From NCBI GenBank assembly GCA_052389435.1, contig JBQTIB010000131.1, forward strand, positions 1 through 15,882: a DNA stretch of 15,882 nt, written 5' to 3'. The notes beneath the pieces were generated by a model. It saw only the letters and a program-made list of their open reading frames with translations, ran no database searches and had not been told where the DNA came from. Shown piece after piece: positions 7,706-13,570 of this stretch. Source of the stretch: JBQTKD01 sp052389435. Lineage in GTDB: Bacteria > Actinomycetota > Actinomycetes > Sporichthyales > Sporichthyaceae. The stretch's first letter is position 1; the number at the start of each line of letters is the position of its first letter. The position numbers and the translations under genes are program-made.

Positions 7706-8716
7706 TTGACCACTGAAACGTTGGCCGTGCAGACCCGCGGCAGCGACTTCGCGCCGCTGCTGGACACCGTGCAGCGCCACGGCCTGCTCCGACTGCGCCG
7801 GTGGCGCTACGTCGGGCTGATCGGCGTGGACACGGCGGCGCTCGTCGTGCTGTGGACGCTGATCGTCCTCATCGGCCGATCGTGGTGGCAGATCTTCCTC
7901 GCGGTGCCGTTGGCGCTGTTCTCGGTGCGCATGATCTTCGTCGGCCACGACATCGGCCACCGTCAGGTCGCACGTTCCAAGCGCGTCAACCGACTGCTCG
8001 GTCAGGTGGTCGGGGACGTGGTCGTCGGCCTGGGGTCGAGGTGGTGGATCGACAAGCACAACCGCCACCACGCCAACCCCAACGTCGTGGGCCGCGATCC
8101 CGACGTCGGCAACGGTGCGCTGTGCTGGACCCAGGACCAGGTGGCGCAGCGCAAAGGCAAGAACTCCTGGCTGAGCCGCAACCAGGGCCGGCTGTTCTTT
8201 CTGATGGTGCTGCTCGAGGCGCCGCACCTGCGCGTCAGCAGCTTCCGGGCCGCTCGCGGAGCTCGCGAGGTCCTGCCTCTGCTCGCCCACTTCGCCGCCT
8301 ACTTCGGCATCCTGCTGTTCGTGCTCGGTCCGGCCCGTGCCGCGGTGTTCGTCCTGGTGCACCAGGCGCTGATGGGCCTGCACCTCGGGTGCGCGTTCGC
8401 TCCCAACCACAAGGGAATGGCGATGCCCGACCCGGAGGCGCGGTGGGACTTCCTGCGCAAGCAGGTCCTGACCACCCGCAACGTCCGCGGCCGCCGGCTC
8501 ACCGACTGGTTCTTCGGTGGCCTCAACTACCAGATCGAACACCACCTGTTCCCGAGCATGCCGCGGACGAACCTGCGCCGGGTCCAACCGTTGGTCAAGG
8601 CACACTGCGCCAGCCTCGGCATCCCCTACGCGGAGACCTCGCTGCCCGCTTCTATGCTCATGACGATTCGACACCTGCAGAGCGTGGGTCGGGAAACGGT
8701 CGGGGCCGGAGTCTGA
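7706..8716 (+). CDS. Membrane fatty acid desaturase (acyl-lipid/acyl-CoA type)
   Basis: The 336-residue product has the three histidine boxes that bind the di-iron centre of integral-membrane desaturases: HDIGH (81-85), HNRHH (118-122) and QIEHH (276-280), the last followed by LFPSMPR. An extra His in APNHKG (234) lies where these enzymes carry an additional ligand. Hydrophobic spans near 36-57, 62-80, 192-208 and 210-228 fit the four-helix membrane topology. Such enzymes insert a double bond into a membrane or CoA-bound fatty acyl chain using O2 and an electron donor. The QxxHH third box resembles the front-end/DesA3-like group, but there is no fused cytochrome b5 domain, so a separate ferredoxin or reductase is needed; none is adjacent. 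The TTG at 7706 is supported by GAGGAG five bases upstream. Operator-like palindromes lie well upstream and over the stop codon, suggesting regulation by a TetR-type lipid sensor (inference). Confidence 0.9.
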   Translation: MTTETLAVQTRGSDFAPLLDTVQRHGLLRLRRWRYVGLIGVDTAALVVLWTLIVLIGRSWWQIFLAVPLALFSVRMIFVGHDIGHRQVARSKRVNRLLGQVVGDVVVGLGSRWWIDKHNRHHANPNVVGRDPDVGNGALCWTQDQVAQRKGKNSWLSRNQGRLFFLMVLLEAPHLRVSSFRAARGAREVLPLLAHFAAYFGILLFVLGPARAAVFVLVHQALMGLHLGCAFAPNHKGMAMPDPEARWDFLRKQVLTTRNVRGRRLTDWFFGGLNYQIEHHLFPSMPRTNLRRVQPLVKAHCASLGIPYAETSLPASMLMTIRHLQSVGRETVGAGV

Positions 8717-8727
8717 CGTACCGTCAG
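8713..8727. promoter_or_regulatory. 15-bp TetR-type operator-like palindrome (site 2)
   Basis: CTGACGTACCGTCAG has perfect 6-bp arms CTGACG/CGTCAG and a TAC centre. It overlaps the desaturase stop codon (8714-8716) and precedes the STAS gene by about 110 bp, so it could control the latter or act jointly with site 1. Confidence 0.5.
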
Positions 8728-8835
8728 GTTCCCTACTTTCGCGACAAAAATGCCCGCTGGGACCTGTGCTACCGTGAGGATCCCTGCTGTCTGCAGGACT
8801 GTGTCGACGAGCTTCGTCGGCGGTTGCGAGGGCCT

Positions 8836-9336
8836 GTGCGTCTGCACATCGAACGAAGCGTGGTCGGTCCCTCGATCCACGTAACCATCGGCGGCATCCT
8901 CGACTGGAGCACGCTGCCCCGCTTCCGCAGGGAACTGGGCGAGCTCGTCGCGGTTCCGTACCCGAGCGTCCTGCTGGATCTGTCCGGCCTGATTTCCTGG
9001 TCCTCGCAGGCGCAGCTCGCCCTCGTGCGGGCCATGGCCCGGGCGCGTCTGAACGGCGGCGAACTCGCCGTCTCCGAGCTCAATCCGATTCCGAGTTGGG
9101 AAGCCGAGGGGAGCATGGTCCCGGACCGGCTCCCGGAGGCCAGGGCGGTCTACCGGTATCGGCAGGCGCGCGAGACCTCGAAGCTGCGCCACGGAGCGTC
9201 CATGTCGGTAGGCCTGCGGCTGATCGGGCAGGCCGAGGGTGCGGGCGAGCCGAGCCAGGGCCGCCCGACCGGCTCGGCCGTGTGCGCAGTGCTCCCGCTC
9301 GACCGCGCACGCCGCGCGCGGCTGCGGCGCGCCTAG
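8836..9336 (+). CDS. STAS-domain protein (anti-anti-sigma-like)
   Basis: A 166-residue product from the GTG at 8836. Residues ~1-85 follow the STAS fold: a first strand, IHVTIGGILDWSTLPRFRRELGEL, SVLLDLSGLISWSSQAQLALVRAM, then a glycine-glycine turn GGELAVSE. In partner-switching systems such proteins bind and neutralise an anti-sigma kinase until phosphorylated on a conserved Ser. Here the usual D-S-x-G around that Ser is WSSQA, so S56 or S57 is present but the context is atypical. About 60 residues of basic, low-complexity tail follow the domain. The start is uncertain: GTG 8836 has GAGGG only three bases away, and TTG 8824 and GTG 8860 are alternatives. It follows the desaturase by ~120 bp and converges with the DUF899 gene. 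No kinase or sigma gene is adjacent. Confidence 0.65.
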   Translation: MRLHIERSVVGPSIHVTIGGILDWSTLPRFRRELGELVAVPYPSVLLDLSGLISWSSQAQLALVRAMARARLNGGELAVSELNPIPSWEAEGSMVPDRLPEARAVYRYRQARETSKLRHGASMSVGLRLIGQAEGAGEPSQGRPTGSAVCAVLPLDRARRARLRRA

Positions 9337-9366
9337 CCATCCGGTCGGCACGCTGCGTCGCCCCGG

Positions 9367-10062
9367 CTAGCGGGCCGGACCGTACAGGGCGGCGATCTCG
9401 GGGGAGTCGATCCACTTCGAATAGGTCGGCGACTGCGGCCAGCCCTCGGGCGAGTCCTGCCATTCCTCCTGGCGCCCGAAGGGGAGCAGGTCGACCAGGG
9501 CGAAGGAGTGGCTGAGCTGTTCGGTGCCGCGGCCGTCGGTGTGCCAGGTGCGGTAGACGGTGGCGCCGTCGCGCAGGAACACGTTGACCGCAAAGCCCTC
9601 TCCGGGCGGCGCGCCTACGTCGGCGCCGAACGAGCTCTCCGACGAGGAGTACCAGTCCATGCCGTTGCCGGTCTTGGCCTTGTAGGCCAGCGCCTCCTCG
9701 ATGGTGCCGTTGGTGACGACGACGAACCGGGCGTCCCAGTTGTCGAGGAACTCCAGCCGGGTGAACTGGGAGGTGAATCCGGTGCAGCCGCCGCACTGCC
9801 ACTCGGCGCCGGGAGTCCACATGTGGTGGTAGACGATCAGCTGCGACCGGCCGTCGAAGACCTCCGCGAGGGCGACCGGCCCGTCCGCGCCGACCAGCGT
9901 GTAGTCCGGCAGCTCGACCATCGGCAGCCGACGCCGCTGCGCCGCGATCGCGTCCAGTTCGCGGGTGGCGGCCTTCTCGCGGCGGCGCAGCTCGTCGAGT
10001 GCGCGGCGCCAGGTCGCCTCGTCGACCACCGGCGGAAGGGCGGTGGTGGTGGTGTCGGTCAT
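9367..10062 (-). CDS. DUF899 family thioredoxin-like protein
   Basis: The 231-residue product matches the DUF899 pattern: an N-terminal helix with RRREKAATRELDAIAAQRRRLPMVE, then DYTLVGADGPVALAEVFDGRSQLIVYHHMW (53-82), then the CGGC pair (C90, C93) in a GCTGFTSQF context, and a DWYSSSESSFGAD segment (136-148). The family is predicted to have a thioredoxin-like fold, and the CxxC could be redox active. No physiological substrate is established that I can cite. I choose the ATG at 10062 because GGGAGG (minus strand, about 10069-10074) precedes it; an upstream in-frame start at 10122 adds 20 low-complexity residues. It converges with the STAS gene, 30 bp apart. Its upstream side faces the tRNA-Gly remnant, so it probably marks the undisturbed chromosomal flank of the element. 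Confidence 0.85.
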   Translation of the reverse strand: MTDTTTTALPPVVDEATWRRALDELRRREKAATRELDAIAAQRRRLPMVELPDYTLVGADGPVALAEVFDGRSQLIVYHHMWTPGAEWQCGGCTGFTSQFTRLEFLDNWDARFVVVTNGTIEEALAYKAKTGNGMDWYSSSESSFGADVGAPPGEGFAVNVFLRDGATVYRTWHTDGRGTEQLSHSFALVDLLPFGRQEEWQDSPEGWPQSPTYSKWIDSPEIAALYGPAR

Positions 10063-10213
10063 GGGTACCTCCCGGTGTCGGGGCCGTTGGAGGGGTAGAC
10101 CGCGCGCGGACACCGAACTCATCGGTCTGCGCCGGATCGCGCAGTCGAGGGCAGTTCATCCCGGTGACGAAGCCGATGCATCGACTGTGTGTCGGGGTAT
10201 TGGAAACGAGAAC

Positions 10214-10237
10214 GGGCCAGGCCGGCCGGCCAGGCCC
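10214..10237. other. GC-rich near-perfect palindrome
   Basis: GGGCCAGGCC and GGCCAGGCCC flank a GGCC centre, with A-A mismatches. It sits 7 bp beyond the CCA end of the tRNA-Gly remnant, downstream in its direction, so it may be the old tRNA terminator. There is no clear T-run. Confidence 0.4.
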
Positions 10238-10244
10238 GGTGGAG

Positions 10245-10293
10245 TGGAGCGGGTAGCGGGAAAAGAACCCGGACATTCAGCTTGGGAAGCTGA
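10245..10293 (-). other. 3' remnant of tRNA-Gly(CCC): probable attachment site of an integrated element
   Basis: Read on the minus strand, 10293 to 10245 gives an anticodon arm TCAGC-TTCCCAA-GCTGA (perfect 5-bp stem, anticodon CCC), a 4-base variable loop, a T arm CCGGG-TTCTTTT-CCCGC, then TACCCGCT and an encoded CCA. The acceptor 3' strand and discriminator fit tRNA-Gly. No matching 5' half (GCGGGTA acceptor, D arm) is found next to it. The T loop lacks the conserved G57 and A58, so this is not a working tRNA. A tRNA 3' fragment starting in the anticodon arm and lying ~115 bp from a tyrosine integrase gene is the standard sign of an att site. The intact tRNA-Gly is expected at the element's far right end. 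Confidence 0.78.
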
Positions 10294-10349
10294 CTCAAGG
10301 CGACCTCGGCAAGGCATTGACCTGCATGAATGTCGGCTGAGGACCCCGA

Positions 10350-10370
10350 ACGTGGACTAAACGTGGACTA
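10350..10370 (+). promoter_or_regulatory. Two 10-bp direct repeats, 11-bp period, at the integrase promoter
   Basis: ACGTGGACTA occurs at 10350-10359 and again at 10361-10370. The 11-bp spacing puts both copies on one face of the helix, and the second runs into the TATAAT box. These are good candidates for an autoregulatory operator or for integrase/excisionase arm-type sites. Confidence 0.6.
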
Positions 10371-10374
10371 TAAT
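10369..10374 (+). promoter_or_regulatory. Consensus -10 box of the integrase
   Basis: TATAAT, rare in DNA this GC-rich, lies 35 bp before the integrase GTG. No good -35 hexamer is found 16-18 bp upstream; that position is occupied by the direct repeats. Transcription would begin near 10381. Confidence 0.6.
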
Positions 10375-10409
10375 GCGGGCAAGAAGGGACTTCTGGGGTC
10401 AATGGGGGC

Positions 10410-11597
10410 GTGAACGCGTTGGCTCGAGCACCGAAGGCGGAGGGCCGAAGCGGTCGCCGGGCGGGCTGGGGAACGGTCGCCAAACTGCCTTCGGGGCGCT
10501 ACCTCGCACGGTGGAGCGACGCCGACGGCAAGCGCTGTCAGGCTGAGCAGACCTTCGAGTCGGTCAGCGATGCCCGCGCCTTCCTGGCCACGATCAAGAC
10601 CGACATCCTGCGACGGACCTACCGAGCGCCGCGACAGGTCACCGAGAGGCTGTCCGAGTACGGGCTGCACTGGATCAAGACCCGACCGGGGATCAAGGAC
10701 TCCACGCGCCACCAGTACGAGATCGACTTCCGGCGCCACATCGAGCCGTTCCTGGGTGAGCGGATCCTGGACCGCATCGAACCCGAGGCGGTGCGCAAGT
10801 GGAACGCGACGCTGGCCAAGAACCTCCGCCAGGAACTGGCGCACACCGGTCGGGACGGCGCGGCCACCGTGGCCCGCGCCTACCGGTTGCTGCGCTCGAT
10901 CCTGCAGACCGCCGTCGATGACGAACTGTTGGTTCGCAACCCCTGCAAGATCTCGGGCGCAGGCGAAGCGCGTTCGACCGAGCGGCCGGTCCTCCGAGTC
11001 GAGGAGATCGCCGCCCTGGCCGACGAGGTCCCCGCTCACTATCGCGCCTTCGTCATCGTCGCGGCGTTCTCGGGCCTGCGCGCCGGAGAGCTCGCAGCCC
11101 TGCGGCTGATGGATCTCGACCTCGGTGACGCCCCCTCAGTTCGTGTCTCGCGTCGACTTTATCGAGTGGCCGGTGAGGTCACCATCGACAGTCCGAAGTC
11201 GACGCGAGGCTTCCGGACAGTGCCGATACCTGGCTTTGTCGCCGACGAACTGCGCCAGCACCTCGCCGAACATCGCGACGGCGCGAAGAAGGCGGACCTG
11301 GTCTTCGTGACGGGATCCGGCCGCGACGTCCTCGACGGCTACTCGCAGGTCATCCGCCGAGCACTCGACCGGCTCGGGCGCGAAGACGTGCGGATGCACG
11401 ACCTTCGCCACTCCGCGTTGACTGCCGCCGCCGAGCACGGCGCGACTCTGGCGACGTTGATGCACATGGCGGGCCACTCGACGAGCAACGCGGCGCAGCG
11501 CTACCAGCACGCGACGGCAGAGCACGCCCGTAAGGTCGCCGCAGCGATCAACGCCAGTGCTGCGGCTCTCCTCGTTCGGGCCGAACCGCCCGTGTAA
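10410..11597 (+). CDS. Tyrosine recombinase (phage/ICE-type integrase)
   Basis: The 395-residue product has three parts: an N-terminal arm-binding region (~20-65, GWGTVAKLPSGRYLARWSD...), a SAM-like core-binding domain (~75-172) and the catalytic domain (~195-375). The catalytic residues are visible: R224 in GLRAGEL, K263 in SPKSTRGFRTVPI, H330/R333 in HDLRHSA, H356 in MAGHSTSNAAQRY, and the nucleophile Y365 in that last motif. The enzyme would cut and rejoin attP and attB, with a tRNA-Gly gene as target. The GTG at 10410 follows a GGGGG run at 10404-10408. The gene appears intact. No excisionase gene is recognisable nearby. Confidence 0.93.
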   Translation: MNALARAPKAEGRSGRRAGWGTVAKLPSGRYLARWSDADGKRCQAEQTFESVSDARAFLATIKTDILRRTYRAPRQVTERLSEYGLHWIKTRPGIKDSTRHQYEIDFRRHIEPFLGERILDRIEPEAVRKWNATLAKNLRQELAHTGRDGAATVARAYRLLRSILQTAVDDELLVRNPCKISGAGEARSTERPVLRVEEIAALADEVPAHYRAFVIVAAFSGLRAGELAALRLMDLDLGDAPSVRVSRRLYRVAGEVTIDSPKSTRGFRTVPIPGFVADELRQHLAEHRDGAKKADLVFVTGSGRDVLDGYSQVIRRALDRLGREDVRMHDLRHSALTAAAEHGATLATLMHMAGHSTSNAAQRYQHATAEHARKVAAAINASAAALLVRAEPPV

Positions 11598-11744
11598 GGG
11601 GGCGCCACGGTCCGAGCCCTCGTCGCGGGTGCGTACGCCGTCACGACGAGTTGCTTGGGAGGGCACTTCCGAGCTTCAGCATGGAGGCGCCGCGAGGCTA
11701 CTGCAGGCCAGCGGGGGCGCAGACCCGTCGATGACCGACATTGA

Positions 11745-11775
11745 CCGCCGGGTGCCCCGACCGGGCACTCGGCGG
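11745..11775. terminator. Strong 13-bp hairpin downstream of the integrase
   Basis: CCGCCGGGTGCCC pairs with GGGCACTCGGCGG around CGACC, with a single G-U pair. It lies ~148 bp after the integrase stop and has no T-run. It could end the integrase transcript or the leftward kinase transcript, or be part of the adjacent repeat, since copy B is also preceded by an inverted repeat. Confidence 0.4.
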
Positions 11776-11926
11776 TAAGGCAAATCCCATCGTTGGGGCG
11801 GGTAGTCGACAGTCGCCACCGCCGATTTGGGCGACCGCAAGGTCGGCCTGTCGATGGCTTGATACCCCTTCCCCGCGATTCAGCGGGCTCAGCGGCGGGC
11901 GTCAATCACGGAGCCGCGCGCGGTCC
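11776..11926. repeat. Dispersed repeat, copy A (diverged)
   Basis: Shares the 23-bp core at 11811-11833 exactly with copy B (13053-13075), and the surrounding ~150 bp aligns with scattered changes. The arms that form a GGCTCCG/CGGAGCC stem in copy B are mutated here, so copy A looks older. Confidence 0.75.
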
Positions 11927-11999
11927 TGCGCGGTCCGGCACAACACGTCTGACGACCAGTCACAATAGCTGGTGGCGGCGACACGGCAAGCGATCTCGG

Positions 12000-12524
12000 T
12001 CAGCCCTTGTCGGTGTTTCCGTCGATGCCGTGGCTGCAGCCGGGTGCCTGGGGGGTACCGAGGGCCTGCGCAGGGGTGTTGTCTGTCGTTCCCGGGGCCG
12101 GGTCCCTATCGTCGGCGCGCAGCAGGTGGCTGGTCATGGTGAGGACGGTGCCCGTGGGTCCCGGGGCGAGGTGCATCGAGGCGGCCATCTGCCGCATCAG
12201 GGACAGGCCCCGGCCGCGGTGGCCGGGGTCGATCGGGACAGGGCGCCAGTGACCCTGGTCGGCCACGACGAGCCGGACGGTCGTGGTCCCGCCCTGCTCC
12301 CGGATCTCCACGCGCACCTCCACCGGCCCCGGCCTGCCGGGGGGGTAGGCGTGCTCCACCGCGTTGGACACTGCCTCGCTGGCCAGAAACACGATGACCT
12401 CGGTCTGCTCGACCGGCCAGGCGTGCTCGCCCAGGAAGGCTTCCAGCCAGGTGCGGACCAGCGAGGGCGCCGCCACGTCGGCGATCAACGTGCGGGAGCG
12501 ACTCCGGCTCGGCGGGGGCGCCAT
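12000..12524 (-). CDS. Anti-sigma regulatory kinase, RsbW/SpoIIAB type (HATPase)
   Basis: The 174-residue product has the GHKL ATP-binding motifs of anti-sigma serine kinases: N box SEAVSNAVEHAY (49-60, with E50, N54 and H58), G1 box DQG (89-91) and G2 GRGLSLMRQM (103-112). The ~40 residues after 135 are a disordered Pro/Asp/Gly-rich tail. In the partner-switching scheme such a kinase binds a sigma factor and releases it when captured by an unphosphorylated STAS protein, which it then phosphorylates. The STAS gene lies 18 bp upstream on the same strand, so the two are surely one operon. No sigma factor or PP2C phosphatase gene is nearby. The ATG at 12524 lacks a good Shine-Dalgarno, and translational coupling to the STAS gene is likely. 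Copy A of the dispersed repeat lies just downstream. Confidence 0.85.
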   Translation of the reverse strand: MAPPPSRSRSRTLIADVAAPSLVRTWLEAFLGEHAWPVEQTEVIVFLASEAVSNAVEHAYPPGRPGPVEVRVEIREQGGTTTVRLVVADQGHWRPVPIDPGHRGRGLSLMRQMAASMHLAPGPTGTVLTMTSHLLRADDRDPAPGTTDNTPAQALGTPQAPGCSHGIDGNTDKG

Positions 12525-12542
12525 GGCCAGGGCTTACCCGGT

Positions 12543-12965
12543 TCACGGCGAATTCAAGCTCGTGCCTGCCAGCGCGTCGGCCACCGTGTCATACAGCGCC
12601 AGGACACGGTCGAGCCCGGTGATCTCGATGGGCCGCACGACCGGACGCTGCTCGTCGACGACCACCTTGAGCGGTTCGACCCGATCGATCGCCTCGGCCC
12701 GGGCCTCCAGCAGGGCGCGCAGACCGGCCGAGCCGAAGAAGGTGACGTCGGTGAGGTCGACGATCACCCCGTGGGTGTCGGGTCGGGCGAAGGCCTCGGA
12801 CAGCGCCGCCTGGAGCCGCTCGACGGTCAACAGGTCAACCTCCCCGATCGCGGTCACCACGACCGCGCCCTCGCGCGAGGTCACCGAGACCGTCAGCAGC
12901 TGCTCCTCGGGCGGCGGCTGGGACTCCAGGGAGAACTCCGGCGGCGGCACGTCTCCCGCAGGCAT
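12543..12965 (-). CDS. Anti-anti-sigma factor (STAS domain, RsbV/SpoIIAA type)
   Basis: A 140-residue product. After a Pro/Glu-rich N-terminus (~1-22) the STAS domain runs ~23-135: LLTVSVTSREGAVVVTAIGEVDLLTVERLQ, then HGVIVDLTDVTFFGSAGLRALLEA with S79 at the position of the phosphorylatable serine (usual DSxGL is here GSAGL). It would be the phosphorylation target of, and competitor for, the kinase encoded directly downstream. The ATG at 12965 has no Shine-Dalgarno, but a -35 TTGACC and -10 TACGGT with 17-bp spacing place transcription start on the A of this ATG, so a leaderless mRNA is predicted. A longer frame to 13109 would run through the dispersed repeat and is rejected. With the kinase it forms an orphan partner-switching pair lying between repeat copies A and B. 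Confidence 0.87.
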   Translation of the reverse strand: MPAGDVPPPEFSLESQPPPEEQLLTVSVTSREGAVVVTAIGEVDLLTVERLQAALSEAFARPDTHGVIVDLTDVTFFGSAGLRALLEARAEAIDRVEPLKVVVDEQRPVVRPIEITGLDRVLALYDTVADALAGTSLNSP

Positions 12966-12971
12966 GAGCGG

Positions 12972-13000
12972 ACCGTATCCAGCGCTCCCCTGCCGGTCAA
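12972..13000 (-). promoter_or_regulatory. Promoter of the STAS-kinase operon (leaderless)
   Basis: On the minus strand: TTGACC (13000-12995), a 17-bp spacer, TACGGT (12977-12972). With a normal 6-bp discriminator, +1 falls at 12965, the A of the start codon. It overlaps the inverted repeat CCTGCCGG/CCGGCAGG (12989-12996 and 13010-13017), which covers the -35 and could act as an operator. Confidence 0.6.
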
Positions 13001-13017
13001 CGCCGCACGCCGGCAGG
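12989..13017. promoter_or_regulatory. Perfect 8-bp inverted repeat over the -35 of the STAS promoter
   Basis: CCTGCCGG, 13 bases, CCGGCAGG. It could be an operator for the operon or the outer hairpin of repeat copy B, which starts immediately to its right. Confidence 0.4.
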
Positions 13018-13235
13018 CGAGGCAAACCCCGTCGTTGGGGCGGGCTGTCGGCAGTCGCCACCGCCGATTTGGGCGCCCGCAAGGTTCGGTCTGCCCGATG
13101 GCCTGCCACCCCTCGCCCGCGATTCTGCGGGCTCCGCGGCGGGCGTCAAGAACGGAGCCGCTGCGCGGTCGCTTCGCGATTCCTGACTCCCGCCGCTCCG
13201 CCCGTGTTTGGCCGGCTGCGAGGGGATGGCCGAGC
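13017..13235. repeat. Dispersed repeat, copy B (longest)
   Basis: About 220 bp. The left ~150 bp match copy A and the right ~75 bp match copy C. It contains CCCC-GTCGTT-GGGG, and GGCTCCG (13130-13136) pairing with CGGAGCC (13153-13159). It is non-coding, and its several short stems suggest a REP-like or miniature element. Confidence 0.75.
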
Positions 13236-13390
13236 ATGGGCTGGCAGCGGGCATGGGCGCTAGCCCGCCACCTCGATGACAGCGGATCGCGGATCGCGGG
13301 GCAGCACCGCCCGGAGGACTCATAATCCGGGCTGGACCCGCCGGACGATGCTGTCCGGTCGCGCTCAGATCGACAAAACTGCAGCTTAGA

Positions 13391-13441
13391 GTGGGTTTTC
13401 AGGGCTTCGCCCACTAACCGCTGGAAACCGCGAAAAACCAC
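13391..13441. repeat. Inverted repeat with nested hairpins
   Basis: GTGGGTTTTC (13391-13400) and GAAAAACCAC (13432-13441) pair at 9 of 10 positions. Inside, AGTGGG/CCCACT (13390-13395 with 13410-13415) or GGGC-TTC-GCCC can form instead. Lower GC than its surroundings. Confidence 0.5.
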
Positions 13442-13457
13442 TGTCGGCCGCTCGGTG

Positions 13458-13475
13458 TGGCACGTTTGTGGCACG
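13458..13475. repeat. TGGCACG direct repeat, 11-bp period
   Basis: TGGCACG at 13458-13464 and 13469-13475. Its period equals that of the repeat pair at the integrase promoter, and both contain a CACGTTT-like core (on opposite strands), suggesting a relic of a recombinase-binding or attachment region. Confidence 0.45.
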
Positions 13476-13570
13476 CCGAACAGCGCGCGCCGCCCCTGGT
13501 CCGGGGCTCGTTCGAGGTGAGCCGCGGGCGGGGCGGCCGCGAGGCGGGCCCGGCGGACACGCGACTTGTC

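Larger units (their letters stand above)
10245..11597. mobile_element. Left end of an integrated element (att remnant plus integrase)
   Basis: This combines the tRNA-Gly remnant, the repeat-bearing control region and the tyrosine recombinase. The orientation of the tRNA fragment means chromosome lies to the left (DUF899) and the element to the right. The right boundary is not visible: I find no second copy of the anticodon-arm sequence up to 15882. No replication, conjugation or phage structural gene is seen in the window, so the class of element (integrative plasmid, ICE, phage or satellite) is open. Confidence 0.6.
11598..11999. other. 402-bp gap after the integrase
   Basis: No credible gene. 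It contains a strong hairpin (11745-11775) directly followed by copy A of a dispersed repeat (11776-11926). The open frames crossing it are arginine-rich and reflect base composition and the repeat. Confidence 0.55.
13236..13570. other. 335-bp stretch without a gene, rich in inverted repeats
   Basis: Between repeat copy B and the transposase remnant. Seen here: CCGGAC/GTCCGG hairpin (13341-13346 with 13353-13358), a larger inverted repeat at 13391-13441, and an 11-bp-period direct repeat at 13458-13475. No coding function is evident. Confidence 0.5.

Noticed and set aside
7231..7716. Open frames of 91-122 codons in the helicase-desaturase gap
   Set aside because: Overlapping frames on both strands with Arg/Pro-rich low-complexity products and no recognisable domain.
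9096..9104. TTGGGAAGC inside the STAS gene as a second copy of the tRNA-Gly anticodon arm
   Set aside because: Only nine bases match, the stem arms differ, no T arm or acceptor follows, and the site lies within a coding region on the chromosomal side.
13315..13332. CTCATAA loop resembling a tRNA-Met anticodon arm
   Set aside because: Only three stem pairs form and there is no T arm, acceptor strand or CCA nearby.
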